Below are positions 31,732 through 40,255 of a stretch of 64,000 nt of DNA, piece after piece (position 1 is the first letter of the stretch; the number at the start of each line of letters is the position of its first letter). The stretch is from NCBI GenBank assembly GCA_964450715.1, contig CAYVFC010000012.1, positions 28,581 through 92,580 on the forward strand, read 5' to 3'. Origin of the DNA: CAYVFC01 sp964450715 (GTDB lineage: Bacteria > Myxococcota_A > Polyangia > Polyangiales > JAFGIB01). The notes beneath the pieces were generated by a model, which worked only from the letters and a program-made list of their open reading frames with translations, did not search any database and was not told the origin of the DNA. The position numbers and the translations under genes are program-made.

Positions 31732-32399
31732 TATTCGGAGAACGAAAACCAGTCGAAGAGTTGATCGAAGAACTCGAGGGCCACCGCAAGGTACTGCTGC
31801 TCGGCTGCGCCACCTGCGTGGCGGAGTGCTCCGCCGGGGGCGAGAAAGAGGTCGAGACCCTGGCGCCGCTCTTGAGCCTGGCCATGAAACAGAAGGACCA
31901 GCGCGTCCAGATCACTACCGGCACCCTGGAGAAGCAGTGCGAGTACGAGTTCGTGGACGAGATCGCCGAGCAGGTGAAGAGGGTCGACGCGGTCATGAGC
32001 ATGGCCTGCGGCATCGGCGTGCAGGCGGTGTCCGAGCGCTTTCCGGACAAGCCGGTCTATCCGGCCGTGAACACCTCGGCGTTGACCGTACGTGAGGAAC
32101 CCGGGCTCTGGGCTTCCCGCTGCGCGGCCTGCGGCGACTGCGTGCTGGGCGAGACCTTCGGGCTCTGCCCGGTCGCCCGCTGCTCCAAGAGCCTGCTGAA
32201 CGGCCCCTGCGGGGGAACGCGGGCCAACGGCAAGTGCGAGATCAGCGAGGATATCGACTGCATATGGCACCTGATCGTGGAGCGCGCCGAGGCACGCGGA
32301 AAGCTCGCCGAGCTCGGCCGGGTGCGCAAGGCCCGCAGCTGGGCGAATTCCCGCCACGGGGGACCCAAGAGAGTCGTTCGCGAGGAGCTGAAGCCATGA
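31728..32399 (+). CDS. metV: MetV, zinc/Fe-S partner of methylene-THF reductase (MTHFR C-terminal-like domain)
   Basis: 223 residues of the methylenetetrahydrofolate reductase C-terminal (MTHFR_C) family. Cysteine clusters are LLGCATCVAECSAGG near residue 25, SMACGIG near 90, and CAACGDCVLGETFGLCPVAR with LLNGPCGGT near 130-165. In acetogens MetV forms a complex with MetF and passes electrons to the flavin. It starts at a GTG that overlaps the preceding stop, and its own stop overlaps the metF ATG (ATGA), so the three are translationally coupled. The acetogen clusters combine metV-metF with hdr genes and mvhD; here hdr genes are replaced by glutamate-synthase-like genes. Confidence 0.88.
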   Translation: MIFGERKPVEELIEELEGHRKVLLLGCATCVAECSAGGEKEVETLAPLLSLAMKQKDQRVQITTGTLEKQCEYEFVDEIAEQVKRVDAVMSMACGIGVQAVSERFPDKPVYPAVNTSALTVREEPGLWASRCAACGDCVLGETFGLCPVARCSKSLLNGPCGGTRANGKCEISEDIDCIWHLIVERAEARGKLAELGRVRKARSWANSRHGGPKRVVREELKP

Positions 32400-33331
32400 A
32401 GACGAAGTCGGGTAGCAATCTGGAACGGGTGCTGGCCGAGGGAAAGTTCGCGCTGACCGCCGAGGTCGGTCCGCCGCGCGGGCCCGATCCAGAGGCGATC
32501 AAGAAGAAGGCGGCGCTGCTCAAGGGCGTGGCCGACGCCTATAACGTGACCGACAACCAGACCGCGGTGGTGCGCATGTCGAGCATCGCTGCCAGCAAGA
32601 TCCTGCTGGACGAGGGGCTGGAACCGGTCATGCAGATGGTCTGTCGCGACCGCAACCGCATCGCCATGCAGTCGGATCTGCTGGGCGCCAGCGCGCTGGG
32701 GCTGCGCAACTGCCTCTGCCTCTCCGGCGACCACCAGTCCGCGGGAGCGGGCGGTAAGCTCAAGGGCCATCCCGGCGCCAAGAACGTCTACGACATCGAC
32801 TCCATCCAGCTGCTCTCGGTGGTCAAGGGGTTGCGGGACGAGGCCGTGCAGGAGGGTGGCGACAGCATCGACCCGGCCGCTCCCTTCTTCATCGGTGCGG
32901 CCTGGACCCCGCTCGGCCCCCCGGAAAAGTTTCGCACGGTCCGCCTGGCCAAGAAGGTTCAGGCCGGCGCGGACTTCATCCAGACCCAGGCCGTGTACGA
33001 TACCGCCCGCTTCGCCGAGGCGGTTGAGCGCGCGGAAGACCAGGGACTGACCGAGAAGACCGCCATCCTGGGCGGAGTGATCGTACCGCGCAGCGCCGGG
33101 ATGCTCAGCTACATGCACAAGAACGTCCCCGGAGTCGAGGTGCCCGACGCGCTCATCGCCAGGATGAAATCGGCCTCCGATCCCAAGGAGGAGGGGATCG
33201 CCATCGCCGTGGAGCTCGTGCAGGCGATGAAGGAAATCCCGGGCATCAAGGGCGTACACATCCAAGCCATCGAGGCCGAGGCCTTGTTGCCGGATATTAT
33301 AAAGAAGGCGGGATTGTTGCCCAGGCCCTGA
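32396..33331 (+). CDS. metF: 5,10-methylenetetrahydrofolate reductase
   Basis: 311 residues, a TIM-barrel flavoprotein that interconverts methylene-THF and methyl-THF for methionine synthesis or a methyl branch. Recognisable are ALTAEVGPPRGPDPEAI near the N-terminus, AYNVTDNQTAVVRMSSIA, NCLCLSGDHQ and GADFIQTQAVYD. The start is the ATG at 32396, overlapping the metV stop. A longer open frame from 32234 runs through metV in another frame and is not used. With MetV and an MvhD-like subunit alongside, the electron donor is probably a ferredoxin-type or complex-bound flavin, not free NADH (inference). Confidence 0.9.
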   Translation: MKTKSGSNLERVLAEGKFALTAEVGPPRGPDPEAIKKKAALLKGVADAYNVTDNQTAVVRMSSIAASKILLDEGLEPVMQMVCRDRNRIAMQSDLLGASALGLRNCLCLSGDHQSAGAGGKLKGHPGAKNVYDIDSIQLLSVVKGLRDEAVQEGGDSIDPAAPFFIGAAWTPLGPPEKFRTVRLAKKVQAGADFIQTQAVYDTARFAEAVERAEDQGLTEKTAILGGVIVPRSAGMLSYMHKNVPGVEVPDALIARMKSASDPKEEGIAIAVELVQAMKEIPGIKGVHIQAIEAEALLPDIIKKAGLLPRP

Positions 33332-33356
33332 GCCGGAACGGTTGGGGAGAGTGCGT

Positions 33357-36300
33357 ATGCTTACCAGTGTTCAATCAGACAAGTCGGCGGCCAAGGCATC
33401 CGAAACCGCCGAGGATCCCCAATCCTCAGGGCATACAGAAGGTATGTCGACCAAGTACCACGTAGAAGTCAAACACATACCGCCCAGGTTCACGCCCATC
33501 GCGCGGCTGAACGCCATGGAGATCGAGGGGTGCCTGGGCTGCCGGAAATGCGTCAAGCGCGAGTCGTGCGTCTACGGCGTATACCGGGATACCGAGTACA
33601 GCCCCTACGAATTCGTCGACACCGGCGACACCGTCTGCGTGGCCTGCATGCGGTGCGTGCAGGAGTGCAAGAAGGGCATCCTCTCCCGAGCGGTCAACCC
33701 GCGCTTCACCCGCATGGGCGACCAGCACTTTCGACCGGAGATGATCGCCTCGCTCTGGAAGCAGTGCGAGTGGGGAAAAATCCCGGTATCCGGGGCGGGC
33801 TATCGGGGCCCCTTTGCCGGCCCGGGCTACAACGAGATGTGGACGGACATGTCCGAGATCGTCCGTCCCACCCGCGACGGGATTCACGGCCGCGAGTACA
33901 TCAGCACAGTCATCGAGTTGGGCCGCCGGCCCGACCGCCTGCGCTTCGATGCGGCCGGCAAGATGCTGAGCCAGATGCCGCACTTCCTGGAGATCCCGGT
34001 GCCCCTGGTGCTGGATATCCCGGTTCACCGCTTCGTCGCCGAGCCGACCCGGCAAGCCATGGCCAAGGGCGCCGGCATGGCGCACACCCTGGCCATCTGC
34101 AGCCTGGAGGACGCCTGCGGGCTGCTGGCCGACCAGCGCGACCACCTGATCGTCCGGTTCGATCCGACCAGCGACGATCCCGCACAGCTGCAGGGGATCC
34201 CCATGGCCGAGCTGCTCTACGCGGACTCGGTGCTCGCTGAGGCGGATAAATTGAAGAAACGCTTCCCGCGGCTGGTCGTCTCCGTCGGCATACCGATGGA
34301 CGAGCGCGCCATCGAACGGGGTGTAGACTTGGCGAAGAACGGCGCCGAGGTGCTCCACTTCCGGGCCAGCGACCAGGCGCGGGGGCTGGGCAGCCGCGGG
34401 GAAGACCACGCCACTACCCTGATCAAGGATGTGCACTTCGCGTTGCTCGAGGAGATCCTTCGCGACCAGCTGACCGTCCTGTACTCGGGCGGCATCGTGA
34501 CCGCAGAGCACGTGCCCAAGTCCATCGCCTGCGGCACGGACGGGGTCGGCATCCGCCGGGCGCTGATGGTGGCCATGGAGTGCCGGCTCTGCCCGGACTG
34601 CGACCAGAGACAACAGTGCCCGGTCAAGCTTGACCAGGTGCCGGTCGGGTGGGGCGCCCAGCGGGTGGCCAACCTGGTGGGCTCCTGGCACTCGCAGCTC
34701 ATAGAGGTGATGGGAGCCATGGGGCTGCGCGAGGTGCGGCGCCTGCGCGGCGAGCTCGGGCGCACCATGTCCTTCGACGAGCTGGAGCAGACCAACTTCT
34801 CCCCCGTATTCGGCAAGCGGGTGCTCACCCTGCAACAGGCGCTGGACGATCCGGCTACCGGGCGGCTCAACGCGGGCATCCCCCATCCGCGGCCAGACGC
34901 CTCTTTTCGCTTGCTGAAAGGCAAGCTCAAGAAGTGCCCCACCCGCTACCGCAATGCGCTGGGCAAGTACCAGGTGGTGCGCACCTCGGACTGCATCGAC
35001 TGCGGCAAGTGCGAAAAGACCTGCCGCCACGGCGTGCACCCCAGGACCGGCCGGCGCAAGCTGGGGCTGAGGGCTCACCAATGCATCGGCATCGACGCTT
35101 GCCGGGCCGAGGGCGACTGCTGCGTGGACCGCTGCCCGCAGAACGCGGTCCTGGTCGGCCCTAACCCGGCCTGGGAGTCGTTCGGGGACCCGCGCTGGCC
35201 CGGGGAGCTGCTGGCCGCCACCTGGATGCAGTCAGAGATCGGCCGGCCGCCGGACAACGGCTTCAACTACCGGACCGGCAATTCGGGCGGGGGATTCGAC
35301 CGCATCGAACTCCTCTTTCCCGCCGAGCCCCCGGACCGGAGCTTCTCGCCCGACGACGTCGACCTGAGCATCCCGCTCAACCGCCGAGACGACGGCGCGC
35401 ACAAGATCACCATCGGCATGCCGGTCTACGGCGGGGGCATGAGCTTCGGTTCCATCAGCCTCTCCACCATGGTGGGCCGGGCCATTGCCTACAAGGCGAT
35501 CGACTCCTTCACCTGCACCGGCGAGGGCGGATACCCCGATGAGCTCAAGCCCTATGACGACAACGTCATCACCCAGGTGGCCACCGGGCTTTTCGGCGTG
35601 CGGGAGGAGACCATCAAGCGGGTCCGCATCATGGAATTCAAGTACGCCCAGGGCGCCAAGCCGGGCTTGGGCGGCCACCTGCTGGGCGAGAAGAACACCC
35701 CGGCGGTATCGAGGATGCGGGAAACGGTGCAGGGCTATCCGCTCTTTTCCCCCTTCCCCTTCCACTCCGTATACTCGGTGGAGGACCACAAGAAACACGT
35801 CGATTGGATGAAGGCGGTCAACCCCGAGATCCTCTGCGCGGTCAAGGTCTCCGGCGCCAGCGACGTGGACATGGTGGCGGTGGGCAGCTTCTACGCGGAC
35901 GCCCACATCGTACACATCGACGGCAGCTACGGGGGAACCGGAGCCGCCCCGGACATCGCCAAGAAGAACATCGCCATGCCCACCGAGTACGCCATTCCCA
36001 AGGTGCACCGCTTCCTGCAGGAGGAGGGCGCGCGGGACCGCATTACCCTCATCGCCTCGGGCGGCGTGCGCACCGCCTGGGACGTGGCCAAGATCATCGC
36101 CCTGGGCGCGGACGGGGTGGTGACCGGCACCGCCGACGTGGTGGCCCTGGAGTGCATCCGCTGCGGGGTCTGCGAGAGCGGCCGCGGCTGCCCCAAGGGC
36201 ATCGCCACCACCGATCCCGAGCTCTCGCTCACCTTCACCACCCGCTGGGCCGGGCAAAGGATGATCAATCTATTCCATTCCTGGGCCATCCAGCTGCAGG

Positions 36301-36401
36301 ACATCCTCTGGCGGCTGGGAATGAAAAGCGTCCGGGAGCTGGTGGGCCGCTCCGATCTGCTGGCCCACCTCGACTACGAAGAACGCGAAGCTAACGGATA
36401 G
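33357..36401 (+). CDS. Glutamate-synthase-like Fe-S/FMN protein with duplicated FMN-domain arrangement
   Basis: 1014 residues. The N-terminus carries two ferredoxin-like [4Fe-4S] motifs (Cys59/62/65/71 and Cys94/97/100/104). Residues about 130-520 form a first GltB central-domain-like TIM barrel that looks degenerate; its end reads LYSGGIVTAEHVPKSIACGT near 374. More Fe-S motifs follow (CIDCGKCEKTC near 544, CIGIDAC near 575). Then comes a complete second GltB FMN domain: VYGGGMSFGSIS near 687, YAQGAKPGLGGHL near 763, DGSYGGTGAAPD near 854, and CIRCGVCESGRGCPKG near 932. I chose the ATG at 33357 (GGGGAGAG 5 nt upstream) over a TTG at 33342. No GltD-type NADPH subunit is nearby, so electrons probably come through the Fe-S chain. 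The stop is 5 nt before the next gene. Confidence 0.85.
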   Translation: MLTSVQSDKSAAKASETAEDPQSSGHTEGMSTKYHVEVKHIPPRFTPIARLNAMEIEGCLGCRKCVKRESCVYGVYRDTEYSPYEFVDTGDTVCVACMRCVQECKKGILSRAVNPRFTRMGDQHFRPEMIASLWKQCEWGKIPVSGAGYRGPFAGPGYNEMWTDMSEIVRPTRDGIHGREYISTVIELGRRPDRLRFDAAGKMLSQMPHFLEIPVPLVLDIPVHRFVAEPTRQAMAKGAGMAHTLAICSLEDACGLLADQRDHLIVRFDPTSDDPAQLQGIPMAELLYADSVLAEADKLKKRFPRLVVSVGIPMDERAIERGVDLAKNGAEVLHFRASDQARGLGSRGEDHATTLIKDVHFALLEEILRDQLTVLYSGGIVTAEHVPKSIACGTDGVGIRRALMVAMECRLCPDCDQRQQCPVKLDQVPVGWGAQRVANLVGSWHSQLIEVMGAMGLREVRRLRGELGRTMSFDELEQTNFSPVFGKRVLTLQQALDDPATGRLNAGIPHPRPDASFRLLKGKLKKCPTRYRNALGKYQVVRTSDCIDCGKCEKTCRHGVHPRTGRRKLGLRAHQCIGIDACRAEGDCCVDRCPQNAVLVGPNPAWESFGDPRWPGELLAATWMQSEIGRPPDNGFNYRTGNSGGGFDRIELLFPAEPPDRSFSPDDVDLSIPLNRRDDGAHKITIGMPVYGGGMSFGSISLSTMVGRAIAYKAIDSFTCTGEGGYPDELKPYDDNVITQVATGLFGVREETIKRVRIMEFKYAQGAKPGLGGHLLGEKNTPAVSRMRETVQGYPLFSPFPFHSVYSVEDHKKHVDWMKAVNPEILCAVKVSGASDVDMVAVGSFYADAHIVHIDGSYGGTGAAPDIAKKNIAMPTEYAIPKVHRFLQEEGARDRITLIASGGVRTAWDVAKIIALGADGVVTGTADVVALECIRCGVCESGRGCPKGIATTDPELSLTFTTRWAGQRMINLFHSWAIQLQDILWRLGMKSVRELVGRSDLLAHLDYEEREANG

Positions 36402-36406
36402 AGCCG

Positions 36407-38986
36407 ATGCACGATTTCACCGAAAAGCTGATCGAAGCGAAAAGGCGCCTGGTAGCCGGACTTCCCCGGCAGCCCGGAGATCCGGTCGAGGAGGGCGGCT
36501 GCGGGGTGGTGGGCTTTGCCTGTAGCGTGCCCGTGCCCGGCCGCAGCATCTTCGAGGCCTCCATCCAGATGCACAACCGCGGCAACGGCAAGGGAGGCGG
36601 CATCGCCGCCAGCGGGCTGTTGCCCGAGCAGCTGGGGGTGGACGCCGACACGCTGCGCAACGACTACCTGCTGCAGGTGGCGCTGCTGGACCCGGAAGCC
36701 GAGCGCGAGATCGAGGAGAAGTTCGTCACTCCGTACTTGCGCGTCGACCACAAGGAGAAGGTCAAGACGCGGGCCGATTACCGGGATCTCGGTCTGGAGG
36801 TTTGTCCCCCGGACGTGGTGCGCTACTTCGTCAGGGCCAGCGACGCGGGCCTGGCCGCCTTCCGGGAACAACACGCTCTGGACGACGCGCCGGCGCGCGC
36901 GGTGGAGGACGAGTACATCTACCAGAACAGCTTCCGGCTCAACCAGAGCTGCTACGCGGCGCTGGGCGACAAGAAGGGATTCGTGATGTCGCACGCCCGC
37001 GATCTCATGATCTTCAAGATCGTGGGCTACGCGGAGAACGTGGTGAAGTACTACGGGCTGGAGGACCTGCAGGCGAACGTCTGGATCGCCCACCAGCGCT
37101 ACCCCACCAAGGGGCGCGTCTGGCACCCGGCCGGAGCGCACCCCTTCATCGGCCTGAACGAGGCGCTGGTGCACAACGGCGACTTCGCTAACTACTTCAG
37201 CATCACCGAGTACCTGCGGCAGCAGAACGTGGTGCCGCAATTTTTGACCGACACCGAGGTCTCGGTGCTGATCTTCGACCTGTTGCGGCGGGTCTACGGG
37301 TACCCGGTCGAATACGTGATCGAGGCCATCGCCCCCACCACCGAGGTCGACTTCGTGCGGCTGCCCGAGGAGAAGAAGGCCATCTACCGGGCCATCCAGG
37401 CGGTGCACATGCACGGCTCGCCGGACGGCCCCTGGTTCTTCATCATCGCCCGCAGCAATCCGGACGAGCAGAAGTATCGGCTGCTGGGCATCACCGACAC
37501 GGCCATGCTCCGCCCGCAGGTCTTCGCGCTTCAGCGCGGCGACGTCTCCATCGGGCTGGTGGGCTCGGAAAAGCAGGCCATCGACGCCACCCTCTGCTAC
37601 CTCTCGCGCGAGGACGGCCGCTTTCGGCCGGTGGCGGACCGCTACTGGAACGCGCGCGGCGGAAGCTACACCGACGGCGGAGCCTTCTCCTTCGTGGTAG
37701 AGAAGGGCAACGGGGCGACCGAGCTCGCCTGCACGGACAAGTTCGGCGTGCCCATCGAGATCGGCGGCGGGCAGTGGCGCCTGACAGACACCCCCGGGCC
37801 CACCGAGCCCCCAAAGGGAGCGGCGCTCGGTAAAAGCATCGCCGCGCTCAAGACGCCCGGCGCCTGCCTGCGCGTCTTTGGCAAGGTGCAGCAGCAGATC
37901 GCCGCTTGGGACTTCGATAATGTCCAGTGGCTTCTGCAGAACATCGAGGAGCTGGCTCGCAGGGACAAGAAGGGATTCGAGAGCGCCCTATATTTGCTAT
38001 CCCTCATCAACAACCGGCGCTACGACTGCGGCTCCATGAAGCGGAGCGTGTTGGTCCAGCTCGCCCGCGAAACGATCGATACCATTCTACGATCGGTTCC
38101 CTCCATTGCCAGCAACGGCTTGAGCCACGCGCGTCGGATCGACTGGCAGTCCAGAGCGGCGCTACGCGCTCCCGGCAAGGAAGAGTCGACGCTGGTCATC
38201 GACTCGACCGAGTTCGAGATGGAGGGCGAGGGGTGCAGCGCCCGCCTGCTGGTCCGGGCCTACGAGCAGGGGTGGAAGCACTTCGTCGTGTTCGGCATGC
38301 GCGGCCAGCGCTTCATCGGCTGCGGCCTGGGCCCCAAGTCGAAGCGCGTGCGCATCGACGTGTTCGGAAGCTCGGGCGATTACCTGGCCTCGGGCATCGA
38401 CGGGCTGGAGCTTCACGTGCACGACAACGCCCAGGACCAGCTGGGGCAGATCATGAAGCAGGGCAAGCTGGTCATTCACGGCGACGCCGGGCAGGCCTTT
38501 CTCTACGGCGCCAAGGGCGGCCACGTCTACGTGCTGGGCAACGCGGCCGGCCGCCCGCTCATCAACGCGGTGGGAAGACCCCGGGTGGTGATCAACGGCA
38601 CCGCGCTCGACTTTTTGGCCGAATCCTTCATGGCCGGCGATCCGCTCAACGGCGGAGGATTCTGCGTGCTCAACGGCCTGGCATTCGACAATCAGGGCCA
38701 CGTTACCGAGCTCGACACGCCCTATCCCGGCGCCAACCTCTTCTCGCTGGCCTCGGGCGGGGCCATTTACATCCGCGACCCGCACCGCAGGCTGCTCGAC
38801 GAGCAGCTCAACGGCGGCAAGAACGTCCCGCTCTCCGAGGCCGACTGGGAGCTCATCCTCCCGCACCTGCAGGAAAACGAGAAGCTCTTCGGCATCTCGG
38901 TACGGGACGACCTACTGACCGTGGACGGCGCGGTCAAGGACCCGCTGGAGGTCTACCGCAAGGTCATCCCGGAGCGGAAGATCTAG
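36407..38986 (+). CDS. Glutamate-synthase-like class II amidotransferase with C-terminal GXGXG domain
   Basis: 859 residues. It combines the two GltB end domains that archaea encode separately. Residues about 32-450 are a class II glutamine amidotransferase: Cys32 in GGCGVVGFAC is the likely N-terminal nucleophile after a 31-residue propeptide is removed, followed by MHNRGNGKGGGIAASGL, IAHQRYPTKGRVWHPAGAHP and LVHNGDF. The C-terminal ~250 residues are a GXGXG beta-helix (IHGDAGQAFLYGAKGGHVYV; VINGTALDFLAESFMAGDP). With the 33357 gene it makes a complete glutamate-synthase-like set, apart from the NADPH subunit. The gene directly follows it (5-nt gap). A repeat element lies downstream. Confidence 0.87.
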   Translation: MHDFTEKLIEAKRRLVAGLPRQPGDPVEEGGCGVVGFACSVPVPGRSIFEASIQMHNRGNGKGGGIAASGLLPEQLGVDADTLRNDYLLQVALLDPEAEREIEEKFVTPYLRVDHKEKVKTRADYRDLGLEVCPPDVVRYFVRASDAGLAAFREQHALDDAPARAVEDEYIYQNSFRLNQSCYAALGDKKGFVMSHARDLMIFKIVGYAENVVKYYGLEDLQANVWIAHQRYPTKGRVWHPAGAHPFIGLNEALVHNGDFANYFSITEYLRQQNVVPQFLTDTEVSVLIFDLLRRVYGYPVEYVIEAIAPTTEVDFVRLPEEKKAIYRAIQAVHMHGSPDGPWFFIIARSNPDEQKYRLLGITDTAMLRPQVFALQRGDVSIGLVGSEKQAIDATLCYLSREDGRFRPVADRYWNARGGSYTDGGAFSFVVEKGNGATELACTDKFGVPIEIGGGQWRLTDTPGPTEPPKGAALGKSIAALKTPGACLRVFGKVQQQIAAWDFDNVQWLLQNIEELARRDKKGFESALYLLSLINNRRYDCGSMKRSVLVQLARETIDTILRSVPSIASNGLSHARRIDWQSRAALRAPGKEESTLVIDSTEFEMEGEGCSARLLVRAYEQGWKHFVVFGMRGQRFIGCGLGPKSKRVRIDVFGSSGDYLASGIDGLELHVHDNAQDQLGQIMKQGKLVIHGDAGQAFLYGAKGGHVYVLGNAAGRPLINAVGRPRVVINGTALDFLAESFMAGDPLNGGGFCVLNGLAFDNQGHVTELDTPYPGANLFSLASGGAIYIRDPHRRLLDEQLNGGKNVPLSEADWELILPHLQENEKLFGISVRDDLLTVDGAVKDPLEVYRKVIPERKI

Positions 38987-39019
38987 CGCCTTCCTCTGTC
39001 ATCTCGAGCGCAATCCTAT

Positions 39020-39082
39020 TGTCATCTCGAGCGCAGCGAGAGATCTCGTAACCAGAGATTTCTCCCGTCGGTCGAAATGACA
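39020..39082. repeat. Palindromic intergenic repeat (TGTCAT...ATGACA family)
   Basis: TGTCATCTCGAGCGCAGCGA at 39020 pairs imperfectly with a right half ending GTCGAAATGACA at 39082. A truncated left half (TGTCATCTCGAGCGC) precedes it at 38997. Related units lie at 45397-45516. It sits between the convergent amidotransferase and thioesterase genes and may end transcription of both. Confidence 0.7.
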
Positions 39083-39085
39083 CGT

Positions 39086-39898
39086 TCAGAACAGCAGCGC
39101 CAGCTGCCGGCACTGCAGCAGCAGCACGCCGTTTTGGCTCCAGAGCTCCCCGCTTTCCTCTATATATCCCTGCCGGGCTGTGGTGGACTCGAAGCGGCCC
39201 AAGTACCAGTCACCAGGACCGGACGCCGGAAGCGGAAAGGCCGCCCGGAAATGCACGGTGAGATCGATGGTGGGCACCGCCCCCGCGAAAGCGCCGCCGG
39301 TCTCCCGGGTGAAGATGGGGGGAAACCAGGCATCGGCCAGCGTGGCCAGCATCAGCGCGTCGGGCTCGCGCTCTGCCTTCAACCGTATCCACCCCCCCGT
39401 GAGCGCCCGATCCCCTCCCTGCCAGGGAATGCCGCCGATAGCCGGACGCATCTCCACGCGCTCGGTCATGGGAATCGCGCCGTTGCTCTCCCCCAGGGCA
39501 TGGGCGTCGGGAGGCCCCACCGCGGGCGGCTCGGTATCTTGGAACTCGTAGTCGACAGTGGCCTTGCCGAAAGTGCCGACGGCCAGGGTGGTGACCTTGC
39601 CCCCCTGGATCATGCGGGCGCTGAGCGTGGTCAGCGTTCGGCCCGAGCGTTCCACCGAGGTCTGCACCTCCATATTCCCTTCCGTCGGCGCTCTCAGGTA
39701 GTGCAACGCCAGTGAACGCGGCGCCCGTTCCTGGCGGGCGCCATGGTCGAGCGACAGCAGCATGGAGCGCAGCATGATACCCGCCAGGTACCCGCCGTTG
39801 GGCCCCTTGACTATCCACCAGTCGCGGCTGAGCGATCCCTGGAAACGGTTCCCGGCGAGCGGGGCCAGCGCGGTATCGACGTCGAACTTGTGCGGCAT
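39086..39898 (-). CDS. Acyl-CoA thioesterase-like double hot-dog protein
   Basis: 270 residues. The N-terminal hot-dog has LSRDWWIVKGPNGGYLAGIM and LHYLRAPTEGNMEVQ, and the C-terminal one has WIRLKAEREPDALMLATLADAW and PTIDLTVHFRAAFP. This order and length match the TesB-like thioesterase family, which hydrolyses acyl-CoA to free acid and CoA. The specificity is unknown. I chose the ATG at 39898 with GGAGAG upstream; the open frame extends 79 codons farther into non-coding DNA with no family similarity. Confidence 0.84.
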   Translation of the reverse strand: MPHKFDVDTALAPLAGNRFQGSLSRDWWIVKGPNGGYLAGIMLRSMLLSLDHGARQERAPRSLALHYLRAPTEGNMEVQTSVERSGRTLTTLSARMIQGGKVTTLAVGTFGKATVDYEFQDTEPPAVGPPDAHALGESNGAIPMTERVEMRPAIGGIPWQGGDRALTGGWIRLKAEREPDALMLATLADAWFPPIFTRETGGAFAGAVPTIDLTVHFRAAFPLPASGPGDWYLGRFESTTARQGYIEESGELWSQNGVLLLQCRQLALLF

Positions 39899-39976
39899 AC
39901 GGGCTCTCCGAGTCGTGCTACGACGACCGCATAGCACGTGGCTCCGACGCTCGCCACCGCGGCGTATGCGGAATAG

Positions 39977-40237
39977 AAAAGGAGAATAGGGTTCGTCTCC
40001 ACCGCGCTGGGAAACGAGAACCGGAACGCCTCGCGGGGCGTGGGCCTCGGCCCCATGATCAGCAGCGAGCGCGGCGCGCAGACCTCGCTGGTCTGCGCCA
40101 CCCAGCCCGACATCGAGCCCGGCGGCTACTACCACAACACCCTGGGCCTGATGCAGCTCCGTCCCGGCGACCCCGCCCGGAGCGAAAGCCGTGCCGAGGA
40201 GCCCTGGGAAACCTGCGAGAGGCTTTGCGAAGGATAG
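39977..40237 (+). pseudogene. Remnant of a short-chain dehydrogenase (C-terminal part only)
   Basis: This frame encodes GFVSTALGNENRN followed by SERGAQTSLVCATQPDIEPG and GYYHNTLGLMQL, ending AEEPWETCERLC. The end region 'GAQTSL-CAT-PDIEPGGYY...W--CE-L' is the typical C-terminus of retinol-dehydrogenase-type SDR proteins. The glycine-rich cofactor motif and the YxxxK active site are absent, and an in-frame stop lies at 39974. I read it as a 5'-truncated relic; an internal GTG at 40040 could in principle give a 65-residue peptide. Similarity is by eye only. Confidence 0.5.
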
Positions 40238-40255
40238 GGGGTGCGGGGTAAGCCC

